Assembly: GCA_964422785.1 (NCBI GenBank)
Contig: CAYRCJ010000015.1
Coordinates: 1 to 16,367 of the forward strand
Length of the DNA stretch: 16,367 bases
Source of the DNA: CAYRCJ01 sp964422785
GTDB lineage: Bacteria > Patescibacteriota > Minisyncoccia > UBA11713 > 2-01-FULL-45-33
Direction: 5' to 3'
The translations under genes and the position numbers were made by a program. Positions 1 to 6,116 of the stretch are shown piece after piece (position 1 is the first letter of the stretch; every line of letters starts with the position of its first letter). The notes below the pieces were generated by a model that was given only the letters and a program-made list of their open reading frames with translations, ran no database searches and had not been told where the DNA came from.

Positions 1-2
1 TT

Positions 3-227
3 TGTCTTTTTGCAGTTTTGATTGTTATCGGGCCTTGGCTTTGGAGCCAGCGCCCATGGAAAAAAGAACCAATCAGGATCACGGCCTTTAAGCGCTCGGG
101 CTCAAATGATTTTTGCGCGTACGTTCTAGGAGCTCCCGAAGTTTGGGAGAATGGTGTCTCGGCGGACGCCGCGATCAACGCCTTGCGCCAAAGGCTTCCC
201 AAAGATTTAAACTTTACCGTTTCGTAG
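3..227 (+). CDS. Hypothetical protein, C-terminal part (5' end outside the window)
   Basis: The frame is open to the left edge, so this is probably the end of a longer gene; a TTG at 18 could be a start but has no ribosome-binding site. The first visible residues (Leu-Phe-Ala-Val-Leu-Ile-Val-Ile-Gly) could be the end of a membrane segment. A basic stretch follows, then a compact segment ending in SADAAINALRQRLPKDLNF. The pattern of a beta strand, a Pro, a 'G-x-S' turn and a helix with repeated Ala/Leu faintly recalls the HicB-like fold, but no family is recognised. It ends 23 bases before the 31-aa gene and probably shares its transcript and the terminator at 354-375. Confidence 0.5.
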   Translation, partial: CLFAVLIVIGPWLWSQRPWKKEPIRITAFKRSGSNDFCAYVLGAPEVWENGVSADAAINALRQRLPKDLNFTVS

Positions 228-250
228 TTTCGTAAGGAGAGGAGACGTTT

Positions 251-346
251 ATGGATTACAGTTTTGTAGTCTTCGCGATAGTTTTCTTGTTCGGTGGTGG
301 TTTCATCGCAGACCGCGCCGACAAGAGGAGAAAAGTCTCGCAGTAG
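251..346 (+). CDS. 31-aa membrane microprotein
   Basis: An ATG at 251 is preceded by two good Shine-Dalgarno candidates, AAGGAGA at 234-240 and GGAG at 241-244, the second six bases from the ATG. The product is 31 residues: a short polar start (MDYS), one hydrophobic segment at about residues 5-20 (VVFAIVFLFGGGFIA), then a strongly basic tail (DRADKRRKVSQ). This is the form of a single-pass inner-membrane microprotein with its tail in the cytoplasm. It lies between the upstream gene (ending at 227) and a strong terminator that starts 8 bases after its stop. Function is unknown. The ribosome-binding site, composition and terminator spacing argue that it is real, but so short a frame could arise by chance. 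Confidence 0.55.
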   Translation: MDYSFVVFAIVFLFGGGFIADRADKRRKVSQ

Positions 347-353
347 TAAAAAG

Positions 354-375
354 CCCCCCGGCGGATACCGGGGGG
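354..375. terminator. Bidirectional intrinsic terminator
   Basis: Perfect 8-bp stem CCCCCCGG (354-361) / CCGGGGGG (368-375) with a 6-base loop. An A-run lies before it and a T-rich run after it, so it can act on both strands. It ends the small plus-strand genes and also the xerC message, whose stop is at 385-387. Confidence 0.85.
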
Positions 376-384
376 TGATTCATT

Positions 385-1281
385 TTATTTTCTTTGCTTC
401 CCATGAAATGCCTTATGAACCTCACCCAATTGTTTGTCTGTGAAGTGAGTATAAATTTGGGTTGTTGAAATATTGGCATGTCCCAAAAGTGCTTGTACTG
501 AGCGGAGATCGGCTCCGTTTTGCAATAGGTCTGTTGCAAAAGCATGGCGCAAAATATGCGGAGTAACTTTTTTGGTAATCCCCGCTTTTATGGCGCATTT
601 TTTTATCATCCGTTGAATTGAGCGGGGAGTCACCGGAAATAATAATTCACTTGTCGCCAACCCGATGTTTTCTTTCTCTAAGTATTTTTTTACAGCGCTC
701 TTCGCTCTATCGGATAAAAAGACAACTCTTATCTTTTCTCCTTTGCCTCGCACAGAAAATTCATTTTTTTTGAGATCGACATGGTCTTTTTTCAGATTGG
801 CAAGCTCGGAGACTCTAAGCCCGGTCGAAAAAAACATTTCCAAAATTGCTTTGTCCCGCAGGTTTTCCGGCTTGCCCGCCGAAGCTTTAGCGGAGGTGGG
901 GGCGGAAAGCAATCTTTCCAAATCCGAAATATCCAAGAGGTCCAGCTCTCTGGCCGGAAGTTTTGCCAATTCAATTTTTTCCGCGTCGAGCGATTCAATA
1001 TTTCTTTTGGAAAGATATTTTAAAAATGAGCGGAGGGCAATAATATAATAATTTTGGGTAGCTTTTTTAAGCTCATCTTCATTCGCGTCCTTGAACCTAT
1101 TGAGCCAAAGACGATACTTCCTTACCAAGTCTTCTGTGACACCTTTCGGGTCGCTTACTCCGGCAAAATTCAAAAAACGCTTCAAGTATCTATCGTAATT
1201 TTCCACAGTTTTGAGGCTCCGGCCTTTTTCTATTTCCAAATGTTCCAAAAATTCTTTTTTGAGATTTTCCAGTCTATTCAT
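385..1281 (-). CDS. xerC: Tyrosine recombinase, XerC/XerD family
   Basis: Site-specific DNA recombinase of 298 aa, the normal size for XerC/D (about 300). Residues 1-100 form the SAM-like core-binding domain; residues about 115-290 form the catalytic domain. All catalytic residues are visible: Arg156 (TGLRVSEL), Lys180 (RGKGEK), His242 and Arg245 (PHILRH), His268 (LGHANI) and the nucleophile Tyr277 (QIYTHF). Proteins of this type resolve chromosome dimers at dif sites; small genomes often keep only one, so the choice between xerC and xerD is not secure. It could also be a phage-type integrase, but there are no mobile-element genes or att repeats nearby. Residues about 128-138 (TSAKASAGKP region) are an insert encoded by an imperfect palindrome (874-903) just before the conserved catalytic domain. 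The ATG at 1281 has a TAAAAT box six bases upstream and no usable ribosome-binding site, suggesting a leaderless message. Confidence 0.93.
   Translation of the reverse strand: MNRLENLKKEFLEHLEIEKGRSLKTVENYDRYLKRFLNFAGVSDPKGVTEDLVRKYRLWLNRFKDANEDELKKATQNYYIIALRSFLKYLSKRNIESLDAEKIELAKLPARELDLLDISDLERLLSAPTSAKASAGKPENLRDKAILEMFFSTGLRVSELANLKKDHVDLKKNEFSVRGKGEKIRVVFLSDRAKSAVKKYLEKENIGLATSELLFPVTPRSIQRMIKKCAIKAGITKKVTPHILRHAFATDLLQNGADLRSVQALLGHANISTTQIYTHFTDKQLGEVHKAFHGKQRK
874..903. repeat. Imperfect palindromic element inserted in frame in xerC
   Basis: About 30 bp with GCCCGCC on the left and GGTGGGGGC on the right around an AAGCTT centre; CCG/CGG and GCCC/GGGC pair across it. On the coding strand it gives Thr-Ser-Ala-Lys-Ala-Ser-Ala-Gly-Lys. 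The residues have no counterpart in XerC/D at this point as I know the family, so this looks like a small mobile or spreading palindrome that was tolerated in frame. Confidence 0.55.
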
Positions 1282-1287
1282 GGCCTC

Positions 1288-1293
1288 ATTTTA
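1288..1293 (-). promoter_or_regulatory. Putative -10 box of xerC (leaderless start)
   Basis: On the minus strand TAAAAT stands exactly six bases before the xerC ATG, placing the predicted transcription start at or next to the A of the ATG. The -35 position (17 bases further up) is poor. The same TAAAAT-six bases-ATG arrangement occurs at gpmI. Confidence 0.4.
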
Positions 1294-1310
1294 CTACGTT
1301 TTGCGACGCT

Positions 1311-1339
1311 TTGCATTATTTCGATATTTATGTTAAACT
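1311..1339 (+). promoter_or_regulatory. Putative rpsO promoter (extended -10)
   Basis: TTGCAT (1311-1316), 17-base spacer, TAAACT (1334-1339) preceded by TG at 1331-1332, forming an extended -10. The predicted start is about 1346, leaving about two bases before the rpsO ATG at 1348, so the transcript would be leaderless. Confidence 0.5.
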
Positions 1340-1347
1340 TACTATCA

Positions 1348-1614
1348 ATGTTAAAAACAAAAATAAAACACAAAATAATCGAGTCTGTTAAGACTCATGA
1401 GAAAGATACCGGATCCAGCGAGGTTCAGATTGGTTTGTTATCCAAACAAATCGATGTATTGACTGATCACCTAAAAAAGCACCCCAAAGATACTCACTCA
1501 AGGCGCGGCCTCTTGAGGATGGTTTCCAAAAGAAAAAAACTTCTTACTTATTTGTCCAAGAAAAATCCGAAAAACTACGCCTCTTTAATCAAGAAGCTCG
1601 GATTAAGAAAATAA
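1348..1614 (+). CDS. rpsO: 30S ribosomal protein S15
   Basis: S15 binds the central domain of 16S rRNA (helices 20-22) early in assembly of the small subunit. The 88-aa product matches the family length (89 in E. coli). It has the family signatures DTGSSEVQIGLL (residues about 19-30), the SRRGLLRMVSKRKKLL block, and the ending LIKKLGLRK. I chose the ATG at 1348 because it gives the expected length and N-terminus. The frame is open further upstream to 1054, but that part is antisense to xerC and unlike S15. An in-frame ATG at 1330 lies inside the predicted -10 box. There is no Shine-Dalgarno. The NYN gene follows after 4 bases, so the two form an operon. In E. coli S15 represses its own translation; no such leader structure can exist here if the message is leaderless. 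Confidence 0.96.
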   Translation: MLKTKIKHKIIESVKTHEKDTGSSEVQIGLLSKQIDVLTDHLKKHPKDTHSRRGLLRMVSKRKKLLTYLSKKNPKNYASLIKKLGLRK

Positions 1615-1618
1615 TCTA

Positions 1619-2125
1619 ATGGCGGACTTAAAACACAAAAATCAGCGGGTCACGGTTTTTATTGATGCCCAAAATATGTACCATTCCGCCAGGAGTCTTT
1701 TTGGCGGGCGGCTTAATTTTAAAAGTTTACTTACTACCGCCGTCGCCGGCCGTCAGCTTGTCCGGGCGTTCGGATATGTAATCAAAACAAAAACCGGCGA
1801 AGAAAAAGCATTTTTGGAGGCGCTTACAAAATTGGGAATCGAGATAAGAGTTAAAGATTTGCAGGAATTTTTTGGCGGCGCCAAAAAGGGAGACTGGGAT
1901 GTGGGGATTGCGGTGGACGCAATCCGAACCGCCGAGCTGGTGGACACGATCGTGCTTGCCTCCGGCGACGGAGATTTTATTCCTCTGGTTGAATATTTGC
2001 AAAACCATGGCCGCCGCGTAGAGTTGATGGCCTTCGGGCGATCTGCCTCCGGCAAACTCAAAGAAATCGTTGATGATTTCATAGATATGGGCGAGGAGGC
2101 CGCGAAATACATCATAAAAAAATAA
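1619..2125 (+). CDS. NYN-domain protein (LabA/DUF88-like putative RNase)
   Basis: A 168-aa protein of the NYN family, PIN-like metal-dependent nucleases that in characterised members cut RNA. The acidic active-site set is visible: Asp16 and Asn19 in FIDAQNMYHS, Asp92 and Asp94 in KKGDWDVGIAVD, Asp100, and Asp117/Asp119 in LASGDGDFIPLV. The C-terminal part (GRRVELMAFG, then LVDDFIDMG-like helices) also fits the LabA/DUF88 group. It is nearly all domain, with only a short basic N-terminus. The ATG lies 4 bases after rpsO, without a clear Shine-Dalgarno, so translation is probably coupled to rpsO. The link to a ribosomal gene and nearby pnp and rny suggests a role in RNA processing or decay, which is inference; substrate unknown. 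Confidence 0.88.
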   Translation: MADLKHKNQRVTVFIDAQNMYHSARSLFGGRLNFKSLLTTAVAGRQLVRAFGYVIKTKTGEEKAFLEALTKLGIEIRVKDLQEFFGGAKKGDWDVGIAVDAIRTAELVDTIVLASGDGDFIPLVEYLQNHGRRVELMAFGRSASGKLKEIVDDFIDMGEEAAKYIIKK

Positions 2126-2126
2126 C

Positions 2127-2142
2127 CCCGATTTTTATCGGG
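2127..2142. terminator. Bidirectional intrinsic terminator
   Basis: Perfect 6-bp stem CCCGAT (2127-2132) / ATCGGG (2137-2142) with a TTTT loop. T-rich tails stand on both strands (GTTTTTATTT on plus; GTTATTTTTTT on minus). It is shared by the rpsO-NYN operon and the converging orphan pair. Confidence 0.8.
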
Positions 2143-2154
2143 AGTTGTTTTTAT

Positions 2155-2361
2155 TTAGATCTGAATAATTTCCTTTACAGACTGGGCCACCTCTTCTCTT
2201 TCATCAAGTAATCCATAAGATTTGAGCGTGTTTTTTACGCCACTGTCAGAAAACTCATATTTGGGATTGCGAATCTTTTCTTTGAGTTCAAAGAATGCCG
2301 GATGGTTTGTTTCTTCAACGCGCTCGAGAATATCTCGGACCTCATCCTGTCTTTTTTGCAT
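2155..2361 (-). CDS. Hypothetical protein, 68 aa
   Basis: No family recognised. The product is highly charged and probably helical (RQDEVRDILERVEETNHP, then ELKEKIRN and EREEVAQSVKEIIQI), with no membrane segment. It has an excellent ribosome-binding site, AAAGGAGG six bases before the ATG, which lies inside the end of the upstream 285-aa gene; the two overlap by 20 bases, so they are co-transcribed and probably coupled. A small acidic protein in this position could be a partner of the larger one, and a toxin-antitoxin-like pair cannot be excluded, but nothing in the sequence shows this. Confidence 0.75.
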   Translation of the reverse strand: MQKRQDEVRDILERVEETNHPAFFELKEKIRNPKYEFSDSGVKNTLKSYGLLDEREEVAQSVKEIIQI

Positions 2362-3199
2362 CGTTTTCCTCCTTTATTGGTGCTTCAGTATTTGCTTCAA
2401 TAAGTTTGATTAAACTTTGATCGGCGCTAAACGAGAATTTGCAACATTCAAGCCTTGTCAAAATTCCCATATTTCTTATGGAAATTCCGGTTTTTGGCTT
2501 AAGGGCATTTTGAAGTATCGAAAGATATGACCAATATGCGCAAATGGAAATATAGTGAGCGTAAATATCGAAGATAGAAATTTTTTTTACAGACTTTGCC
2601 ATATGTTCATAAAAATCTTTTAATCCGTTTTCATCGGTAGGATTTTTTAGGATTTCAAAAGCGGTTGAAAGAGATTTTCGCAATTTTTTTTGCAGTGATC
2701 CGAAGTAATTTTCTTCTTGCTCATACCGTGTTTCGGCACTGTTCAAAAAAGAGCTTTTCCACACCAGATGAAATGGAAAACCGGAGTCCGGGTCAAGAGG
2801 GCCAAAGCGCCACAGAGGGAGCAGAAGATCAATTGCTTGCCCAGATGGGACAGGATATCCAGATTTTAAAACGAAGCCTGGTTCAAAAAGAATGATGGTG
2901 TGAGATTCCGTTTTGGAGAGCTCAAATGTTCCAAAGTCCCACAATACGCATTTCTTTTTTTGTATGATAAGCTTGGTGATACTTACCCACATTGTGTTTA
3001 TCATCGAAGGAATGGATAGTTTTGCCAGTTTTTTGATATTTTTCCTGGTCGCAAGTCCACTATTTAAAGTTGTGTTAACTCCCTCAAAGCCGGAAATTGA
3101 CGCGATACGCCTCACTTCATCCAAAGATAAAGTTCTAATAATATGCGACTTCGCCGACGAGCCCATAGAACAAAGAATATTATTTGTGTTGTCTTCCAT
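2342..3199 (-). CDS. Hypothetical protein with possible HU/CCDC81-like segment, 285 aa
   Basis: No family is recognised with confidence. I chose the ATG at 3199, with AAAAGGAA about 10 bases upstream; a GTG at 3220 would add 7 residues but lies too close to the predicted transcription start (about 3227). Residues about 66-113 (MINTMW, KKKCVLWDFGTFEL, then IILFEPGFVLKS) resemble in pattern the HU-like domain of CCDC81-type proteins: a Trp-bearing helix, a Lys-rich turn, Phe-Gly-Thr-Phe, and a strand ending Pro-x-Phe-Val-Leu. This is a by-eye match only. Residues about 155-235 are helical and aromatic-rich. There are no predicted membrane segments or signal peptide. It is the first gene of a two-gene unit facing the rpsO-NYN operon and divergent from pnp. 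Confidence 0.75.
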   Translation of the reverse strand: MEDNTNNILCSMGSSAKSHIIRTLSLDEVRRIASISGFEGVNTTLNSGLATRKNIKKLAKLSIPSMINTMWVSITKLIIQKKKCVLWDFGTFELSKTESHTIILFEPGFVLKSGYPVPSGQAIDLLLPLWRFGPLDPDSGFPFHLVWKSSFLNSAETRYEQEENYFGSLQKKLRKSLSTAFEILKNPTDENGLKDFYEHMAKSVKKISIFDIYAHYISICAYWSYLSILQNALKPKTGISIRNMGILTRLECCKFSFSADQSLIKLIEANTEAPIKEENDAKKTG

Positions 3200-3233
3200 T
3201 TTCAAAGAATTCCTTTTCACGAGACTGTTTTCA

Positions 3234-3262
3234 ATGAAAGCATCTTTTTAGAAAGGTGTCAA
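3234..3262 (-). promoter_or_regulatory. Promoter of the 285-aa/68-aa unit
   Basis: On the minus strand TTGACA (3262-3257), 17-base spacer, TTTCAT (3239-3234) with TG one base before the -10. Predicted start is about 3227, giving a leader of about 28 bases that holds the Shine-Dalgarno of the gene at 3199. The -35 box lies seven bases from that of the pnp promoter on the other strand. Confidence 0.65.
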
Positions 3263-3269
3263 TATGGAC

Positions 3270-3298
3270 TTGCTAATTTTAGGGAGATGCGCTAATAT
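3270..3298 (+). promoter_or_regulatory. Putative pnp promoter
   Basis: TTGCTA (3270-3275), 17-base spacer, TAATAT (3293-3298). Predicted start is about 3305, giving a leader of about 89 bases before the pnp ATG. Confidence 0.6.
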
Positions 3299-3341
3299 CT
3301 ATAAATTATCGGTTAATCGGCCGGTCTTTAGATAGATAGCT

Positions 3342-3358
3342 TACCAAGGAGATTGGTA
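3342..3358 (+). promoter_or_regulatory. Hairpin in the pnp leader
   Basis: Perfect inverted repeat TACCAA (3342-3347) / TTGGTA (3353-3358) with loop GGAGA. It lies 35 bases before the pnp ATG and exposes a purine loop with GGA. pnp leaders in enterobacteria carry regulatory hairpins, but whether this one regulates is unknown. Confidence 0.4.
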
Positions 3359-3393
3359 GACTAAAATCTGAAGATCGACTTAAAAAATACTTT

Positions 3394-5598
3394 ATGACAA
3401 GTAAAAAATTTACGACGGAAGTCGGCGGTAAAAATTTAACCGCTGAATTTACCAATTGGGCGGAGCAGGCAAACGGTTCCTGCCTTTTAACTTTGGGTGG
3501 GACCGTTGTTTTGGCAACGGCTGTGCAAAATAAAACAGCCCGTGAGGGGATAGATTTTTTCCCGCTCACTGTGGATTACGAAGAAAAATTTTACGCGGCG
3601 GGAATGATCTTGGGCTCCCGATTTATGCGAAGAGAGGGAAAGGCTTCTGACGAAGCAATTTTGGTATCGCGTTTAATCGACCGTGGGATTCGCCCGCTTT
3701 TTAGCCAAAAAACGCGAAATGAAGTTCAGATCGTGGTGATGGTTCTTTCGGTAGACGAAGAAAATGATCCGGACGTGGCTGCAATTTTGGCGGCCTCTCT
3801 TGCGTTGGGGACCTCAGATATAACTTGGGCCGGGCCGCTGGGCGCGGTGCGGGTAGGAAAAGTTGGAGACAAATTTGTTTTAAATCCCACATACAAAGAT
3901 CGTGAAGAATCGACTGTGGATATTGTTGTTTGTGGAAAAGACGGAAAAATAAATATGATCGAAGCCGGAGCTAAAGAAATTTCCGAAAAAGATATGGTGG
4001 AAGCTTTGAAATTCGCTGTTCTCGAAATAAATAAACTTTGTAAATTTCAGCAGGATATTATAGACGAAATCGGGAAGAAGAAATTTAAGCCTCAAATCAT
4101 AGAGCCGTCGGAAGAAATGAAAAAAACTTTTGAAAAAAGTATTTTGCCAGGCCTGGAAGAATCTATTTATCTGAAAGAAAAACACAATCGCTATGAGACT
4201 ATGAATAATCTCAAGCGGGAGTGGGAAGTTCGAGCCGCTGAGGATTTTCCGGATATGCCCAGAGGCGTTTCCGACACTTTGTTCGAAGAAGCGATAAACG
4301 ATATAGTTCATAAAAACATCATAGAAAAAGAAAAAAGGCCCGATGGAAGGGGAACAAAAGAGCTAAGAACCCTTATCGCAAAAGCTCATCCGCTCCCGCG
4401 GGCCCACGGATCAGGACTTTTTTACCGCGGAGAAACGCACGTTCTTTCGGTAGTTACTTTGGGCGCGCCGTCCGATGTACAGCTTATCGAGGGAATGGAA
4501 GTGCGCACAAAAAAAAGATTTATGCATCACTACAACTTTCCCGCATTTTCTTCGGGAGAAACCAAGCCGATGCGGGGGCCGGGAAGGCGCGAGATCGGCC
4601 ATGGCGCGCTTGCTGAGCGGGCGCTTTCAGCGGTAATACCGGACGCAAAAGATTTTCCATATACAATTCGCGTGGTTTCCGAAACCCTTTCTTCAAATGG
4701 CTCCACTTCAATGGCGTCTGTTTGCGCTTCTATCTTGGCATTGATGGATGCGGGAGTTCCTATTAAAGCTCCGGTTGGGGGCATTGCAATGGGATTAATG
4801 ATGAAAGACGATAAACATTACAAAGTGCTTACGGATATCCAGGGTCCGGAAGATCATCACGGAGACATGGATTTTAAAGTTGCCGGCACAAAAGACGGGA
4901 TCACCGCGGTGCAGATGGATGTTAAGGTGGACGGAATTCCGATGAAAATTTTGGAAGAAGCTTTTTATCAGACGCTGGAAGCAAGGCTCAAAATTTTGGA
5001 TGTAATAACTTCAGAACTCCCGGCTCCGAAAAAAGAGTTAAGCCCTTTCGCTCCGAGGATTTTGACTATGCAAATCGATCCGGATAAAATCCGCGATGTA
5101 ATCGGTCCCGGCGGGAAAATGATAAATTCTATTATTGCCGAAACCGGCGCCGAAATAGACATTGAACAAGACGGATCTATTTTCATCACGGCTCTGCGGG
5201 AAGAAAATTTGAAGCAGGCATACGAAAAAATAAAAATGCTCACCAAGGAATTTGAAATAGGGGAAACTTTCATGGGCAGAGTTACCAGAATTTTTCCGTT
5301 CGGAGCGATGGTGGAAGTCGCCCCGGGGCAGGAAGGGTTGGTTCATATTTCTGAGCTCGCGCCGTTTAGGGTAAACCAAGTGACGGATGTGGTGACCCCG
5401 GGAGACGAAGTTCCGGTAAAAGTTGTGGGTATTGATGACCAGGGAAGAATAAATCTTTCAATCAAAGCTGTAAAATCTTTGGAATTAAAATCTCCCGAGG
5501 AACAAAAAAGGGGTGCCGAGGAAGCGCGCAAAGAGCAGGAGGCTCGCGAACGGAGAGATCAGGGCCGAGGAGGAGGCGGATTCCGCGGAAGAAGATAG
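3394..5598 (+). CDS. pnp: Polynucleotide phosphorylase (PNPase)
   Basis: A 3'-5' exoribonuclease that degrades RNA by phosphorolysis, releasing nucleoside diphosphates, and can add tails in reverse. The 734-aa length and domain order are normal: first RNase PH core (about 5-225, with FMRREGKASD at 77-86 and RLIDRGIRPLF), helical linker, second RNase PH core (about 305-545, with KRPDGRG at 314-320, SSNGSTSMASVC at 433-444 and the active-site block DHHGDMDFK at 487-495), KH domain (GPGGK at 571-575), and S1 domain (about 624-692). A short Arg/Gly-rich tail closes it (QGRGGGGFRGRR), which may help RNA binding. The ATG at 3394 aligns with the family start; there is no Shine-Dalgarno. No terminator follows before the next gene, so read-through into it is likely. 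rpsO, its usual neighbour, is about 1.8 kb upstream. Confidence 0.97.
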   Translation: MTSKKFTTEVGGKNLTAEFTNWAEQANGSCLLTLGGTVVLATAVQNKTAREGIDFFPLTVDYEEKFYAAGMILGSRFMRREGKASDEAILVSRLIDRGIRPLFSQKTRNEVQIVVMVLSVDEENDPDVAAILAASLALGTSDITWAGPLGAVRVGKVGDKFVLNPTYKDREESTVDIVVCGKDGKINMIEAGAKEISEKDMVEALKFAVLEINKLCKFQQDIIDEIGKKKFKPQIIEPSEEMKKTFEKSILPGLEESIYLKEKHNRYETMNNLKREWEVRAAEDFPDMPRGVSDTLFEEAINDIVHKNIIEKEKRPDGRGTKELRTLIAKAHPLPRAHGSGLFYRGETHVLSVVTLGAPSDVQLIEGMEVRTKKRFMHHYNFPAFSSGETKPMRGPGRREIGHGALAERALSAVIPDAKDFPYTIRVVSETLSSNGSTSMASVCASILALMDAGVPIKAPVGGIAMGLMMKDDKHYKVLTDIQGPEDHHGDMDFKVAGTKDGITAVQMDVKVDGIPMKILEEAFYQTLEARLKILDVITSELPAPKKELSPFAPRILTMQIDPDKIRDVIGPGGKMINSIIAETGAEIDIEQDGSIFITALREENLKQAYEKIKMLTKEFEIGETFMGRVTRIFPFGAMVEVAPGQEGLVHISELAPFRVNQVTDVVTPGDEVPVKVVGIDDQGRINLSIKAVKSLELKSPEEQKRGAEEARKEQEARERRDQGRGGGGFRGRR

Positions 5599-5601
5599 CT
5601 A

Positions 5602-5629
5602 TTGACATATTCTGTAAATCATATATACT
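5602..5629 (+). promoter_or_regulatory. Strong sigma-70-like promoter
   Basis: Consensus TTGACA (5602-5607), 16-base spacer, TATACT (5624-5629), beginning four bases after the pnp stop. Predicted start is about 5636, with a leader of about 54 bases to the 97-aa gene. Confidence 0.75.
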
Positions 5630-5689
5630 CTTTACTAGACGGTAAGAAGTACAAAAACAATCTCACCCCCCAAAAAAAAAGGAGACTTC

Positions 5690-5983
5690 ATGCAAGGCGC
5701 CAGTACATATTTCGTGTCCAATCTTCCCCTGCTCGACAAAAGAATTATAGAGCGGGCAAAGCACGCTTTAACGGTGAAAAATTTAGAGATGGTTACGGAC
5801 GCCTCTCTTTATTTTTTCCCTGACGGCAAGGGTATCGACGAAGATGATCCCAATTCTTTTACCGGTTTATGTTTAAGGAACAGGCAAGATCCTGACGCCG
5901 CCGCAAAGGCAATATGGGAAAGATTGACGCCCGAAAGAAGGGAACTGATTATAGAGATCTTAATCGAAAAAGGTTGCTATTAA
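5690..5983 (+). CDS. Hypothetical protein, 97 aa
   Basis: No family recognised. Strong support as a gene: consensus promoter at 5602-5629, AAAAGGAG five bases before the ATG, and an intrinsic terminator just downstream. The product is soluble, of mixed charge: an N-terminal half with hydrophobic patches (STYFVSNLPLL, then ASLYFFPDG), an acidic turn (GIDEDDPNSF), and a helical C-terminal half (DAAAKAIWERL, then RRELIIEILIEKG). Two Cys are present, one at residue 60 and one next to last. It sits between pnp and another orphan. The strong signals suggest high expression. Function unknown. Confidence 0.78.
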   Translation: MQGASTYFVSNLPLLDKRIIERAKHALTVKNLEMVTDASLYFFPDGKGIDEDDPNSFTGLCLRNRQDPDAAAKAIWERLTPERRELIIEILIEKGCY

Positions 5984-5995
5984 ATACTATAAAAT

Positions 5996-6020
5996 AATTC
6001 ACCGCCGATGGCGGTGAATT
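5996..6020 (+). terminator. Intrinsic terminator
   Basis: Perfect 11-bp stem AATTCACCGCC (5996-6006) / GGCGGTGAATT (6010-6020), GAT loop, then TTATTT. It ends the 97-aa gene and any pnp read-through. A-rich sequence on the other side would also allow function on the minus strand. Confidence 0.85.
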
Positions 6021-6116
6021 TTATTTACAGAGATACAAAGAATCTAAATCCCGGGAGTTGACGGCAATGACTATTTATGTTACGGATAGATTAGATTTAC
6101 AATAAGGATAAAATCA

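Noticed and set aside
385..1281. xerC as the integrase of a mobile element
   Set aside because: No att-like direct repeats, tRNA or phage genes nearby, and the protein matches chromosomal XerC/D in size and motifs.
1054..1347. Upstream in-frame extension of rpsO giving a 186-aa frame
   Set aside because: It is antisense to xerC, unlike S15, and the 88-aa form from 1348 matches the family length and N-terminus.
5602..5823. 73-aa frame starting at the promoter after pnp
   Set aside because: It overlaps the promoter and the 97-aa gene in another frame; only the latter has a Shine-Dalgarno.
6058..6086. TTGACG with a possible -10 (TACGGA) before the 194-aa gene
   Set aside because: The -10 match is poor; the gene probably has a promoter here but I cannot place it.
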